A stretch of DNA of 64,000 nt from Pseudomonas sp. A34-9 (GCF_029543085.1 NZ_CP119967.1:6269001-6333000), one strand, 5' to 3'; shown: positions 27,289 through 36,328, counted from the first letter of the stretch. Translations and numbers: made by a program. Notes: generated by a model not told the origin, from the letters alone.

Positions 27289-28119
27289 ATGCTGCTGCGT
27301 TTTACTAAAATGCACGGCTTGGGCAATGACTTCATGGTTCTCGACCTGGTCAGCCAGCACGCGCATATTCAGCCAAAGCACGCCAAGCAATGGGGCGATC
27401 GGCACACCGGTATCGGTTTCGACCAGTTGCTGATCGTCGAGGCGCCAAGCAACCCGGACGTGGATTTCCGCTATCGGATCTTCAATTCCGATGGCTCGGA
27501 AGTCGAGCAGTGCGGCAATGGTGCGCGCTGCTTTGCGCGCTTCGTGCTCGACAAGCGTCTGACCGCCAAACGGCAGATTCGCGTCGAGACCAAGGGCGGC
27601 ATCATCGAACTGGACGTGCGTAACGATGGCCAGATCGGCGTGAACATGGGGGCCCCGCGCCTGGTGCCGGCGGACATTCCGTTCGAAGCGCCGGCGCAAG
27701 CCATCAGCTATCAGCTGGAAGTCGACGGCACCACGGTCGAACTGGCCGCCGTGTCGATGGGCAATCCGCACGCGGTATTGCGCGTGCAGGACATCAACAG
27801 TGCACCGGTGCATGAGCTGGGCCCGAAAATCGAACACCATCCGCGCTTCCCGGCCCGGGTCAATGTCGGTTTTCTCCAGGTCATCGACCGCAACCGCGCG
27901 CAATTGCGCGTGTGGGAACGTGGTGCCGGGGAAACCCAGGCCTGCGGTACCGGCGCCTGTGCCGCAGCTGTCGCGGCCATCAGTCAGGGGTGGATGGATT
28001 CGCCGCTATTGATCGACCTGCCTGGCGGGCGTCTGTCCATTGAATGGGCTGGCCCTGGCCAACCGGTGCTGATGACCGGTCCGGCAGTGCGTGTATACGA
28101 AGGACAAGTACGTCTTTGA
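27289..28119 (+). CDS. dapF: Diaminopimelate epimerase
   Basis: A 276-residue enzyme that interconverts LL- and meso-diaminopimelate for lysine and peptidoglycan. Both catalytic cysteines are visible: one in [19 protein letters not shown] (about residue 73-80), one in [17 protein letters not shown] (about 217-226). The N-terminus [20 protein letters not shown] is standard. It starts three bases after the lysA stop, an arrangement that couples the last two lysine steps. Confidence 0.97.
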   Translation: MLLRFTKMHGLGNDFMVLDLVSQHAHIQPKHAKQWGDRHTGIGFDQLLIVEAPSNPDVDFRYRIFNSDGSEVEQCGNGARCFARFVLDKRLTAKRQIRVETKGGIIELDVRNDGQIGVNMGAPRLVPADIPFEAPAQAISYQLEVDGTTVELAAVSMGNPHAVLRVQDINSAPVHELGPKIEHHPRFPARVNVGFLQVIDRNRAQLRVWERGAGETQACGTGACAAAVAAISQGWMDSPLLIDLPGGRLSIEWAGPGQPVLMTGPAVRVYEGQVRL

Positions 28120-28132
28120 GTGAGCAGAAACC

Positions 28133-28858
28133 ATGACCGATAAGCCTCAGGTACCCGCCCGACAGTCCGACGAATCAGCGTCCGAGAGCCTGGAGGCGGC
28201 AGCGGTTGCCGCATACCTGGAGGCTCATCCGGACTTCTTCGTCGAGCACGAAGAACTGCTGCCGGCGATGCGCATTCCCCATCGTCGCGGTGACACCGTG
28301 TCGCTGGTCGAACGACAGATGACCATCCTGCGCGACCGCAACATCGAGATGCGTCATCGCCTCTCGCAGTTGATGGACGTTGCCCGCGATAACGATCGCC
28401 TGTTCGACAAGACCCGCCGTTTGATCCTCTCCCTGATGGACGCCACCAGCCTCGAAGACGTCGTCATCAGCGTCGAGGACAGTCTGCGCCAGGATTTCCA
28501 GGTGCCCTTTGTCAGTCTGATCCTGCTCGGTGACAACCCGGCACCGGTCGGTCGCTGGGTCAGCCACGCCGACGCGCAAGTCGCCATCGGCGGCCTGCTC
28601 ACCGAAGGCAAAAGCGTCAGCGGCACCCTGCGTGAACACGAGCTGGACTTCTTGTTCGGTGAGGAACAGCGCAAGCAGATCGGCTCCACTGCCGTCGTCG
28701 CGGTCAGCCATCAAGGCATCCACGGCATTCTGGCGATCGCCAGCCGTGACCCGCAGCACTACAAGAGTTCGGTCGGTACGCTGTTCTTGAGCTACATCGC
28801 CGAAGTCATGGGCCGCGTGCTGCCACGGGTCAACAGCTCTCTGCGCTCGGTACGCTGA
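28133..28858 (+). CDS. DUF484 family protein
   Basis: A 241-residue protein that in gammaproteobacteria is nearly always found between dapF and xerC. It has an N-terminal helical part ([20 protein letters not shown]), a coiled coil ([20 protein letters not shown]) and a GAF-like domain (about 100-230, with [20 protein letters not shown] and [20 protein letters not shown]). No catalytic residues are recognised; the function is unknown, though GAF domains usually bind small ligands or partners. Confidence 0.92.
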   Translation: MTDKPQVPARQSDESASESLEAAAVAAYLEAHPDFFVEHEELLPAMRIPHRRGDTVSLVERQMTILRDRNIEMRHRLSQLMDVARDNDRLFDKTRRLILSLMDATSLEDVVISVEDSLRQDFQVPFVSLILLGDNPAPVGRWVSHADAQVAIGGLLTEGKSVSGTLREHELDFLFGEEQRKQIGSTAVVAVSHQGIHGILAIASRDPQHYKSSVGTLFLSYIAEVMGRVLPRVNSSLRSVR

Positions 28859-28860
28859 GC

Positions 28861-29760
28861 ATGGAACGGCAACTGGACGCTTACTGCGAACACCTGCGCA
28901 GTGAGCGACAGGTGTCGCCGCACACGCTGTCGGCCTACCGCCGCGACCTCGATAAAGTCCTCGGTTGGTGCGTGAAACAGAACATCGACAGTTGGGCAGC
29001 GCTGGATATTCAGCGTCTGCGCAGCCTGATCGCCCGCCTGCACGCGCAGGGCCAGTCCTCGCGCAGCCTCGCCCGCCTGCTCTCGGCGGTGCGCGGGCTC
29101 TATCACTATCTGAATCGCGAAGGCCTCTGCGACCACGATCCGGCGACCGGTCTGGCGCCACCGAAAGGCGAACGTCGCCTGCCGAAAACCCTCGATACTG
29201 ACCGTGCGCTGCAACTGCTCGAAGGTGCGGTCGAGGATGATTTTCTTGCGCGGCGCGATCAGGCGATTCTGGAGTTGTTCTATTCCTCCGGCCTGCGCCT
29301 TTCCGAACTGACCGGACTCAACCTCGATCAACTCGACCTCGCCGATGGCATGGTTCAGGTGCTCGGCAAGGGTAGCAAGACGCGCTTGCTGCCGGTCGGT
29401 AAAAAGGCCCGCGAAGCGATCGAACAGTGGCTGCCGTTGCGCGCGATGACCAACCCGACTGATGATGCCGTGTTCGTCAGCCAGCAAGGCCGGCGCCTTG
29501 GCCCGCGAGCGATTCAGGTGCGGGTCAAACTGGCCGGCGAGCGCGAGCTGGGGCAGAACCTGCACCCGCACATGCTGCGGCACTCCTTTGCCAGCCACTT
29601 GCTGGAATCCTCGCAGAACCTGCGCGCGGTGCAGGAATTGCTCGGCCACTCCGACATCAAGACGACGCAGATCTATACCCACCTGGACTTCCAGCACCTG
29701 GCGGCGGTCTACGACAGCGCCCACCCACGGGCCAAACGCATGAAAGGCGATGATTCATGA
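28861..29760 (+). CDS. xerC: Tyrosine recombinase XerC
   Basis: A 299-residue recombinase that, with XerD, resolves chromosome dimers at dif. The N-terminal SAM-like DNA-binding domain ([20 protein letters not shown]) precedes the catalytic domain with the full set: Arg in [12 protein letters not shown], Lys in [11 protein letters not shown], His-x-x-Arg in [14 protein letters not shown], His in [10 protein letters not shown] and the nucleophile Tyr in IYTHLDF. Starts two bases after the DUF484 stop and overlaps the HAD gene by four bases. In PAO1 the orthologue is called sss. Confidence 0.97.
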   Translation: MERQLDAYCEHLRSERQVSPHTLSAYRRDLDKVLGWCVKQNIDSWAALDIQRLRSLIARLHAQGQSSRSLARLLSAVRGLYHYLNREGLCDHDPATGLAPPKGERRLPKTLDTDRALQLLEGAVEDDFLARRDQAILELFYSSGLRLSELTGLNLDQLDLADGMVQVLGKGSKTRLLPVGKKAREAIEQWLPLRAMTNPTDDAVFVSQQGRRLGPRAIQVRVKLAGERELGQNLHPHMLRHSFASHLLESSQNLRAVQELLGHSDIKTTQIYTHLDFQHLAAVYDSAHPRAKRMKGDDS

Positions 29761-30464
29761 GCATCCAGTTGATCACCTTCGACCTCGACGACACCCTGTG
29801 GGACACCGCCCCGGTCATCGTCAGCGCCGAAGCGGTATTGCGCGAATGGCTGAGCGAACACGCGCCGAACCTGGGCGCGGTGCCGGTGGAGCATTTGTGG
29901 GCGATTCGCGAGCGGGTGCTGACCAGTGAGCCGGGGCTGAAACATCGCATCAGTGCGCTGCGTCGGCGGGTGTTGTTTCATGCGATGGAAGACGCTGGTT
30001 ACGCCCATGGTGAAGCAACCGACCTGGCAGACAAGGGCTTTGAAGTGTTTCTGCATGCACGGCATCAGATCGAAGTTTTTCCTGAAGTCGAGCCGGTGCT
30101 GGAGATCCTCGCCAATCACTATGCGCTTGGCGTGGTCACCAATGGCAATGCTGATGTACGCCGGTTAGGGCTGGCGGATTACTTCAAGTTTGCGTTGTGC
30201 GCCGAAGATATCGGCATCGCCAAACCGGATGCCCGGTTGTTCCACGAGGCATTACAGCGTGGTGGTGCCACCGCCGAAACCGCTGTGCACATCGGTGATC
30301 ATCCGGGCGATGACATTGCCGGGGCACAGCAGGCGGGGTTGCGGGCGATATGGTTCAACCCGGCGGGCAAGGCCTGGGAAGCGGATCGCTTGCCGGATGC
30401 CGAGATTCGTAGCCTGAGCGATTTGCCAGCAGTGCTCGCACGCTGGAATACCCTCTCGAACTGA
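29757..30464 (+). CDS. HAD-superfamily hydrolase (YigB-like)
   Basis: A 235-residue HAD phosphatase with motif [13 protein letters not shown] (both Asp), motif II VVTNGN, motif III Lys in [13 protein letters not shown] and motif [20 protein letters not shown] helical cap sits between motif I and II, as in YigB, an FMN phosphatase also found downstream of xerC in E. coli. Here the substrate is inferred only from that context. It is the last gene of the lptM-lysA unit. Confidence 0.92.
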   Translation: MSIQLITFDLDDTLWDTAPVIVSAEAVLREWLSEHAPNLGAVPVEHLWAIRERVLTSEPGLKHRISALRRRVLFHAMEDAGYAHGEATDLADKGFEVFLHARHQIEVFPEVEPVLEILANHYALGVVTNGNADVRRLGLADYFKFALCAEDIGIAKPDARLFHEALQRGGATAETAVHIGDHPGDDIAGAQQAGLRAIWFNPAGKAWEADRLPDAEIRSLSDLPAVLARWNTLSN

Positions 30465-30473
30465 TCTACTACC

Positions 30474-30569
30474 CCCTGTGGGAGCGAGCCTGCTCGCGAA
30501 GGCATTCTATCATTCAATACTGATGTTGACTGACCCACCGCTTTCGCGAGCAGGCTCGCTCCCACAGGG
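30474..30569. repeat. REP-type inverted repeat, family B
   Basis: CCCTGTGGGAGCGAGCCTGC...CGCGAA facing TTCGCGAGCAGGCTCGCTCC...CAGGG, 3' of the HAD gene. Confidence 0.88.
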
Positions 30570-30605
30570 AATTGCATTCGTTTCGATAACTTTATTTCAC
30601 CCATG

Positions 30606-30634
30606 AAAAAGCCCGCAGCGACGGCGGGCTTTTT
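30606..30634. terminator. Rho-independent terminator after sutA
   Basis: Stem AAAAAGCCCGC/GCGGGCTTTTT with loop AGCGACG. It lies 20 bases past the sutA stop (minus strand) and also faces the HAD operon. Confidence 0.88.
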
Positions 30635-30654
30635 CAGCAAGCAAGCGGCACGCC

Positions 30655-30981
30655 TCAGATAGGGCGGCTACCGTACTTGTTGTCCGGCTTCTTCGGAGGA
30701 TCGGCGACCACATTGGCCTCCACTTCCTGAACCTTGCCGCCGCGCGACAGGAACTCTTCCATGGCCTTGGCCAGGGCGTCGCGTTCCTTGTTCTTGGCCT
30801 CAATGCTCGGCAACTCGTCTACCGACACCGCAGCCTTGGCTTTGCCTTTGGCAGCCGGGGCCGGCGCATCGTCGCCACCATCGTCGTCAGCAACGTCTTC
30901 CGCTGCTGCTTCCAGACCTTCCTCGGCCTCGTCTTCGTCGCCTACTTCGAGGTCGTCGTTTTCCAGATCATCGTCGCTCAT
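30655..30981 (-). CDS. sutA: SutA, RNA polymerase-binding regulator
   Basis: A 108-residue acidic protein. The N-terminal half is an acidic disordered arm (MSDDDLENDDLEVGDEDEAE...), the middle carries a helix (VDELPSIEAKNKERDALAKA, then MEEFLSRGGKVQEV) and the C-terminal tail ends PPKKPDNKYGSRPI. This matches SutA of P. aeruginosa, which binds RNA polymerase and promotes transcription of ribosomal and maintenance genes in slow growth. It is a single gene with its own terminator. Confidence 0.9.
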   Translation of the reverse strand: MSDDDLENDDLEVGDEDEAEEGLEAAAEDVADDDGGDDAPAPAAKGKAKAAVSVDELPSIEAKNKERDALAKAMEEFLSRGGKVQEVEANVVADPPKKPDNKYGSRPI

Positions 30982-31082
30982 GTTCTACCTCATGACTTGC
31001 GAAAAGCAGATTAGTTATAGACCAGCTTTGGCAACTGTCGAAAGTCGCCGTTAAAAAATCGTTAACCGCTGCTGACCAGCGG

Positions 31083-31508
31083 TTATGCCCCTTCACCGTG
31101 CAAGGTGGCGAGGACTTTTCGGGCACCGCCATGATCACGGTGCTCGCCCAGATAAACGCCTTGCCAGGTGCCCAGTGCCAGGCGACCTGCCGAAACCGGC
31201 AGGCTGATCTGGCAGCCAAGCACGCTGGCCTTGAAGTGCGCCGGGAGGTCGTCCAGGCCTTCGTCGTTATGCTCATAGCCGTCTGTTCCTTGTGGGATCA
31301 GACGATTGAAAAATCGTTCGAAGTCGCGACGGACCGCCGGATCGGCGTTCTCGTTGATGGTCAACGACGCCGAGGTATGCTGCAGCCACAAATGCAACAG
31401 ACCGACCCGGCACGCCCTGAGTTCAGGCAGGCCAGCGAGTAACTCGTCCGTTACCAGATGAAAGCCCCGGGGCCGTGCCCGCAGGGTTATCAGAGTCTGT
31501 TGCCACAT
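31083..31508 (-). CDS. yjbQ: YjbQ family protein (UPF0047)
   Basis: A 141-residue protein starting [20 protein letters not shown]. The family motif [20 protein letters not shown] (about 48-67) and [20 protein letters not shown] near the C-terminus with the conserved His residues are present. YjbQ/UPF0047 proteins can show weak thiamine phosphate synthase activity in vivo; the true role is unclear. An in-frame ATG at 31535 would add nine residues that do not look family-like. Confidence 0.9.
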   Translation of the reverse strand: MWQQTLITLRARPRGFHLVTDELLAGLPELRACRVGLLHLWLQHTSASLTINENADPAVRRDFERFFNRLIPQGTDGYEHNDEGLDDLPAHFKASVLGCQISLPVSAGRLALGTWQGVYLGEHRDHGGARKVLATLHGEGA

Positions 31509-31679
31509 ACAGTTCTCCGCACGTTCGGGGCGCATTCTAGCGCGCTCAGGGAAAAAACAAAGGCCCTAATATTCCTGCAATGATGTAAGCCATTGGCCGC
31601 AGAAAAACGCCCGTCGTAAACACGACCAAAGCCGTACGAAAAATCCTTTCAGCCTTCACTTCAATGACAAATTCCAGGC

Positions 31680-31712
31680 AAAAAAATGCCCGGCGAACCG
31701 GGCAAGTTTTTT
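31680..31712 (-). terminator. Terminator of glnK-amtB
   Basis: Stem TGCCCGG/CCGGGCA with a CGAA-type tetraloop, followed on the minus strand by TTTTTTT, 12 bases after the amtB stop. Confidence 0.85.
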
Positions 31713-31723
31713 GATGCGCGTAC

Positions 31724-33061
31724 TTACAGGTTGTAGCCGCGTTCGTTGTGTTGTGCCAGATCGAGGCCGACCGACTCTTCTTCCTCGGTCACTCGCAGAC
31801 CCATCACTGCGTCCAGAACCTTGAGGATGACGAAGGTGACGATCGCCGTGTAGATGACAGTGAAGCCGACGCCTTTGCACTGAATCCACACTTGTGCGGC
31901 GATGTCGGTGACGGTGCCGAAGCCACCCAGCGATGGTGCAGCGAAGACACCGGTAAGGACCGCACCGAGAATACCGCCGATACCGTGTACGCCGAACGCG
32001 TCCAGGGAGTCGTCATAACCGAGTTTGCGTTTCAGGGTAGTGGCGCAGAAGAAGCACACCACGCCTGCCGCCAGACCGATGACCAGTGCGCCCATCGGGC
32101 CCACGGTGCCGGCAGCCGGAGTGATCGCGACCAGACCGGCGACCACACCCGAAGCGATGCCCAGTGCGCTAGGTTTGCCGTGAGTGATCCACTCGGCAAA
32201 CATCCAGCCCAGCGCGGCAGCAGCGGTCGCGATCTGAGTGACCAGCATCGCCATGCCGGCAGTGCCGTTGGCGGCCGCAGCGGAACCGGCGTTGAAGCCG
32301 AACCAGCCAACCCACAGCATCGCCGCGCCCATCAGGGTGTAACCGAGGTTGTGCGGTGCCATCGGCGTGGTCGGGAAGCCTTTGCGCTTGCCCAGTACCA
32401 GGCAGCAGATCAGACCGGCTACACCGGCGTTGATGTGCACCACGGTGCCGCCCGCGAAGTCGAGCACGCCCCAGTCCCACAACAGGCCGCCGTTACCGGA
32501 CCAGACCATGTGCGCAATCGGTGCGTATACCAGGGTGAACCAGATGCCCATGAAGATCAGCATCGCGGAGAACTTCATCCGCTCGGCGAACGCACCGACG
32601 ATCAGCGCCGGGGTGATGATCGCGAAGGTCATCTGGAAGGTGACGAATACCGCCTCGGGGAACAACGCCGCAGGCCCGGTCAGGCTGGCTGGCGTGATGC
32701 CGGCGAGGAACGCCTTGCCGAAGCCGCCGACAAAGGAGTTGAAGTTGACGACGCCCTGCTCCATGCCGGTGGTGTCGAACGCGATGCTGTAGCCATAAAT
32801 GACCCACAGGACGCTGATCAGACCGGTAATGGCGAAGCACTGCATCATCACGGAAAGAATGTTTTTGGAGCGAACCATGCCGCCGTAGAACAGCGCCAGG
32901 CCGGGGATGGTCATGAACAGCACGAGGGCTGTCGAGGTGAGCATCCAGGCAGTGTCGCCGGAATTGAGGACTGGGGCCGCCACTTCGTCTGCCGCCATGG
33001 CAAGGCTGGGCATTACGATGGACAACAGGGCTCCTAGCCCTGCGAATTTACGCAGAGTCAT
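31724..33061 (-). CDS. amtB: Ammonium transporter AmtB
   Basis: A 445-residue inner-membrane channel. After a signal-like first segment (FAGLGALLSIVMPSLAMA) there are eleven further hydrophobic segments. Conserved features include DTAWMLTSTALVLFMTIPGL, GGMVRSKNILSVMMQC, the pore His segment DFAGGTVVHINAGVAGL, and DDSLDAFGVHGIGGILGAV with the second pore His. A short cytoplasmic tail (GLRVTEEEESVGLDLAQHNE) follows. It takes up ammonium at low concentration and is blocked by GlnK. Separated by 38 bases from glnK. Confidence 0.97.
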   Translation of the reverse strand: MTLRKFAGLGALLSIVMPSLAMAADEVAAPVLNSGDTAWMLTSTALVLFMTIPGLALFYGGMVRSKNILSVMMQCFAITGLISVLWVIYGYSIAFDTTGMEQGVVNFNSFVGGFGKAFLAGITPASLTGPAALFPEAVFVTFQMTFAIITPALIVGAFAERMKFSAMLIFMGIWFTLVYAPIAHMVWSGNGGLLWDWGVLDFAGGTVVHINAGVAGLICCLVLGKRKGFPTTPMAPHNLGYTLMGAAMLWVGWFGFNAGSAAAANGTAGMAMLVTQIATAAAALGWMFAEWITHGKPSALGIASGVVAGLVAITPAAGTVGPMGALVIGLAAGVVCFFCATTLKRKLGYDDSLDAFGVHGIGGILGAVLTGVFAAPSLGGFGTVTDIAAQVWIQCKGVGFTVIYTAIVTFVILKVLDAVMGLRVTEEEESVGLDLAQHNERGYNL

Positions 33062-33099
33062 ATTGTTTTCTCCTGGGGCGTTGGGGTTTGTGGCGGCGT

Positions 33100-33531
<432 letters not shown>

Positions 33532-33641
33532 TTACCTGCCCGACTGACGCCAGCTAACCGCTGCTGACGAAACTCCCCGCTCCGTCTGCCGCACTGCATT
33601 CGTCACAGCGACTGCATCAGTGCATGGGTCGAAGGTGACTA

Positions 33642-33657
33642 AGCAGAAACCTTGCCA
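33642..33657 (-). promoter_or_regulatory. sigma54 (RpoN) promoter of glnK-amtB
   Basis: On the minus strand, TGGCAAGGTTTCTGCT matches the -24/-12 consensus TGGCAC-N5-TTGC(A/T), with GG and GC exactly ten bases apart. The start site would be near 33631. Confidence 0.8.
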
Positions 33658-33730
33658 TCTCGCCAAAATCCCCTGATTTCAATCCCTTGGCCGCTGCCGC
33701 ACGCCATCCCGTGCTAAAGGCCCTGCGTAT

Positions 33731-33749
33731 ACGCACAACAACGGTGCGT
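33731..33749. promoter_or_regulatory. NtrC-binding site 1 (enhancer of glnK-amtB)
   Basis: The palindrome ACGCACAACAACGGTGCGT has GCAC and GTGC seven bases apart, the spacing of the NtrC consensus TGCACCA-N3-TGGTGCA. Its centre is about 109 bases upstream of the predicted start. Confidence 0.75.
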
Positions 33750-33764
33750 CGCCGTCCGTCCGCC

Positions 33765-33781
33765 TGCGCGAAAAGCGTGCA
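33765..33781. promoter_or_regulatory. NtrC-binding site 2 (enhancer of glnK-amtB)
   Basis: TGCGCGAAAAGCGTGCA, a palindrome with one deviation from GCAC-N7-GTGC. Its centre is 33 bases (about three helical turns) beyond site 1 and about 142 bases upstream of the predicted start. Confidence 0.65.
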
Positions 33782-33851
33782 TCCCTGACCGCGAGATTGA
33801 CTATAGACACTGCGTGATACACTGCCGGCCATTGTTTCCAGGACATCCACC

Positions 33852-34112
33852 ATGCTCGCGCCTAAAGACTTCCTCGACGCCCTGAGCGGCACCGCCTCCC
33901 GCCTGTTCAGCGGCGACACCCCGCTGCCGAAAGCCGAAATCGAAAGCCAGTTCAAGATGCTGCTGCAAAGCGCCTTCAGCAAACTCGACCTGGTCAGCCG
34001 TGAAGAGTTTGATAGTCAGATGGTTGTACTGGCACGCACTCGTGCCCGCCTCGAGAGCCTCGAAGCCAAAGTTGCCGAGATGGAAGCGAAGCTGACGCCG
34101 CCTGCTGAATAA
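33852..34112 (+). CDS. ubiK: UbiK, ubiquinone biosynthesis accessory factor
   Basis: An 86-residue protein (formerly YqiC/BMFP). MLAPKDFLDALSGTASRLFS opens with an amphipathic helix, and the C-terminal half is a coiled coil (EFDSQMVVLARTRARLESLE, AKVAEMEAKL), as in the trimeric family. UbiK binds UbiJ and lipids and helps aerobic ubiquinone synthesis. Divergent from glnK; its promoter must sit near the NtrC sites. Confidence 0.92.
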   Translation: MLAPKDFLDALSGTASRLFSGDTPLPKAEIESQFKMLLQSAFSKLDLVSREEFDSQMVVLARTRARLESLEAKVAEMEAKLTPPAE

Positions 34113-34119
34113 TCCGCTC

Positions 34120-34149
34120 CCCCTGTAGGAGCTGCCGAAGGCTGCGATC
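34120..34149. repeat. Single family A REP arm
   Basis: CCCCTGTAGGAGCTGCCGAA...CGATC, followed by TTTTGATC. No facing arm is found close by, unlike other copies. Confidence 0.75.
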
Positions 34150-34202
34150 TTTTGATCTTCAGCCCTTCAATCATCTCGGCAACGTCCTACAACTTGCACC
34201 AC

Positions 34203-34478
34203 CGCCGTCCGATTGCGCCGAAAAGCCCAGGTTTCTAAGCTCACCCGATGCTGAATGTTCAGCACCGGGTTTGGCGACCTGGAAATCCTCGACGCAAGAA
34301 CGACCACATTCGTACAGGGCGCTTTTCCCCCTCTCGAGTTATGGCGGCTTTGCGTGGGAGACTTTCGGGTCTGCCGGATTTCGGGGTTCCCGGTTCGCCA
34401 ACCTGCGCATAGCTGCCACCCTTTTCGTTTGGCGACGTTCAGAGGCAGTATTCTCAATTCGACCCCGAGAACTGCACC
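34203..34478 (+). promoter_or_regulatory. Long unassigned leader before the Bro-N gene
   Basis: There is no coding sequence here, but strong secondary structure. Hairpin 34244-34269 pairs CCCGATGCTGAA with TTCAGCACCGGG (one mismatch). Further down TCGCCAA (about 34394) can pair with TTGGCGA (about 34432), and a third copy of TTGGCGAC lies near 34273. I have the impression that similar leaders precede Bro-N genes in other fluorescent pseudomonads; this needs a search. Confidence 0.4.
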
Positions 34479-34991
34479 ATGGAAGAAACCTATTTAAAGC
34501 CTTACCTCTTCACCCGCCACAAACTTCCCCTCCACGCCCTCCTCATCCAGAACCAACCCTGGTTCTCCGCCCGCGACCTCGGGCGATTGGTCCACATCTA
34601 CCTCAACGAACGCATGCTGCGAAAACTCGACCCCGACCAATACCAAACCCGCAAAACCCTGATCCACCACCAGATCGAAAACACCCTGCTGATCAGCGAA
34701 TCCGGTATCTACGCCCTCCTCGTCTACCACTACTGCCCCGAATACCGAGCGCTGCGCGAATGGCTCACCCATCAGGTCATTCCCACCCTGCGCGACACTC
34801 AAGCGCCCACCACAAGCGAACGCCCACACCTGAGCCTGCTCAGTTGGCCGGATATGTCGTTGAGTTTGTTGCACTGGAATAACCAGCCGTGGATTCGGTT
34901 GCAGGATGTGCCACACATGGTGACGGAGCGAGAACAAGTAAACCGCACGGTTGTGAACTCATGGTGGAGAAAAGCTCTGCAATTGATCTGA
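34479..34991 (+). CDS. Bro-N (phage antirepressor N-terminal) family protein
   Basis: A 170-residue protein with a single Bro-N domain: WFSARDLGRLVHIYLNERML, a KTLIHHQIENTLLISESGIY segment and the family core YALLVYHYCPEYRALREWLT, then HQVIPTLRDTQ. A second, degenerate half follows (LSLLSWPDMSLSLLHWNNQP, then a conserved-looking WIRLQDVPHM). Bro-N proteins come from phages and viruses, where they act as antirepressors or DNA-binding factors, but chromosomal stand-alone copies are common. No other phage gene is near. Regulatory function is inference. Confidence 0.78.
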   Translation: MEETYLKPYLFTRHKLPLHALLIQNQPWFSARDLGRLVHIYLNERMLRKLDPDQYQTRKTLIHHQIENTLLISESGIYALLVYHYCPEYRALREWLTHQVIPTLRDTQAPTTSERPHLSLLSWPDMSLSLLHWNNQPWIRLQDVPHMVTEREQVNRTVVNSWWRKALQLI

Positions 34992-35013
34992 ATTTTTGCG
35001 CTGCAACCTCACC

Positions 35014-35052
35014 AAAGGTCATTTCAGTGATACCACTGAAATGACCTTTTTT
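35014..35052 (+). terminator. Strong terminator after the Bro-N gene
   Basis: A 16-base perfect stem (AAAGGTCATTTCAGTG with its complement), loop ATAC, then TTTTTT. It separates the Bro-N gene from the next unit. Confidence 0.92.
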
Positions 35053-35187
35053 GTGTCTTCGTTATCTCCACCCCCCCTACTCCGAAATCCTCCACTCACA
35101 GAAGTAACGTCCTACAAAACGCGTCCCCCACGTCTGATTTCGCTGCCCCCTCTCTGCTGGCTATCTTCTGCGACCAGATCCAAACAG

Positions 35188-35733
35188 ATGAAAACAATGA
35201 GAAGGAAAGGCAAAGCAACGGATCTTCGTAACCAGACATTCAGATCAAACTCGCGAAAGATCGCCTACAAATTCTTTCTCAAGGACATTGCCCCGAGAAT
35301 CCCAAATATTGATGCAGCAGCGGTCAAATTTGAGCCAATTACCCCAGCAGCGATAAAGCAATACTTTCTCTGGGAGGGGCCAACAATTTTTCCTTGGGAT
35401 GACGTTGCAGACTGGAAAAGTAAAGATGCGAAAGGTCTGGATTTGGCTATATGGTACAAACAGATTCTTTGCGGCATGTGCTATGCGACCCCGCGCGCAA
35501 GCTCTATCTGCTTAAAGATTATTCTGTTGGAAGGTCATCCGGATAGGGCGCACCCGCTTCGCGGCAGGATCGCGCCGATTGCTCTGCTTGTCGCAGATCA
35601 CTATGCGCGAGCGCTAGGATGCAAAGAAATCGAGATTCAGGATCCTGATCCGAATGTTGTTTTTTACTACTGGAAACTGGGGTTCGAATTCGACCACACC
35701 AACCGGCTTGTCATTTCTGTGGACGGTCAATAA
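35188..35733 (+). CDS. Putative GNAT-like N-acetyltransferase in AT-richer DNA
   Basis: A 181-residue protein. The last 60 residues, HPLRGRIAPIALLVADHYAR, then ALGCKEIEIQDPDPNVVFYY and WKLGFEFD, follow the GNAT pattern: a basic motif A helix start, an IEIQD strand and the closing FYxKLGF motif. The N-terminal half (basic head, then FEPITPAAIKQYFLWEGP) is not recognisable. The start is uncertain: ATGs at 35188 and 35197 both lack a good ribosome site, and farther upstream the frame enters the terminator. The base and codon use is more AT-rich than in neighbours, which suggests acquisition. The substrate is unknown. Confidence 0.5.
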   Translation: MKTMRRKGKATDLRNQTFRSNSRKIAYKFFLKDIAPRIPNIDAAAVKFEPITPAAIKQYFLWEGPTIFPWDDVADWKSKDAKGLDLAIWYKQILCGMCYATPRASSICLKIILLEGHPDRAHPLRGRIAPIALLVADHYARALGCKEIEIQDPDPNVVFYYWKLGFEFDHTNRLVISVDGQ

Positions 35734-35768
35734 CATCGAAACCAACAACCCAATCGCACGAGGTGCGT

Positions 35769-35939
35769 ATGAGCCCAAAAAAGCGAAAGGCAAAGCTTCT
35801 TCAGATTGTTGAACTACATCTCGAAGCACTCCGGTTGGCTGGGGATATGTCAGCCAACCAACGGCGATTTATTGAAGTTGCTGTTACATGTGGGCCAGAG
35901 CTTGAGCCAAGCGGTCCGCTAGCCGGTAGAAGATCCTGA
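35769..35939 (+). CDS. 56-residue basic protein, partner of the GNAT-like gene
   Basis: A small open reading frame, MSPKKRKAKLLQIVELHLEA onward, ending ELEPSGPLAGRRS. It has a basic head, one clear helix (LLQIVELHLEALRLAGDM) and a second (SANQRRFIEVAVTCG). Ribosome site GAGG lies six bases before the ATG. It starts 35 bases after the GNAT-like gene and ends just before a terminator, so the two probably share an mRNA. No known family is recognised; a toxin-antitoxin link is only speculation. Confidence 0.6.
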   Translation: MSPKKRKAKLLQIVELHLEALRLAGDMSANQRRFIEVAVTCGPELEPSGPLAGRRS

Positions 35940-35948
35940 GTCAAAAAT

Positions 35949-35976
35949 AAAAAGGCGTCCATAGGACGCCTTTTTT
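35949..35976 (+). terminator. Terminator closing the GNAT-like unit
   Basis: Stem AAAAAGGCGTCC/GGACGCCTTTTTT with an ATA loop, ten bases after the small gene's stop. Confidence 0.9.
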
Positions 35977-36328
35977 GTGTTTGGAGGAGTAGTCGCAGCG
36001 ATTCTTTAGCTCCTGGCGTTGCAGCCTTGGGTTCAGAATCCGACGAGCTGGCCCGTCGTCACTACTTCAGAGAAACCAGCTTTCTCTGCTGCCAAAAATG
36101 CGGGGGAGCTTTAGCTGGTGCCCAGTCCCGACGAATGCGCAGTTGCAGTCCTCGAACGGGAGGATCCGTCAATGCCGGGCGAGAGTCAACGCTCCAATTC
36201 AGGCAAGCAGTGACAGCCCATCGGGTCTTGATACGTCTTGTAAACCTCTATTTCAGCATCGAAACCCGGCTCAACTAACCTTCAAAAACCCGCAGGAAGC
36301 GGCCCCCGATTCAACTCAAGGAACGACC
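35977..36328. other. 352-base region before comM, nothing recognised
   Basis: No start codon with family similarity, no REP arm and no RNA gene seen. The comM frame stays open back to 36098, but the translation upstream of 36329 is not ComM-like. A small hairpin GAGAAA/TTTCTC is present near 36071-36087. Confidence 0.5.

Noticed and set aside
25696..27903. 735-codon frame opposite lptM-lysA-dapF
   Set aside because: Spans three well-supported genes and two repeat arms on the other strand; composition is that of a GC-rich shadow.
31748..33037. 429-codon frame opposite amtB
   Set aside because: Hydrophilic mirror of a membrane protein gene; no start signal or homologue recognisable.
33537..33553. 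Second -24/-12-like element before glnK (TGGCGT-N5-GGGC)
   Set aside because: The -12 half is poor; the element at 33642-33657 fits better and has correctly spaced enhancers.
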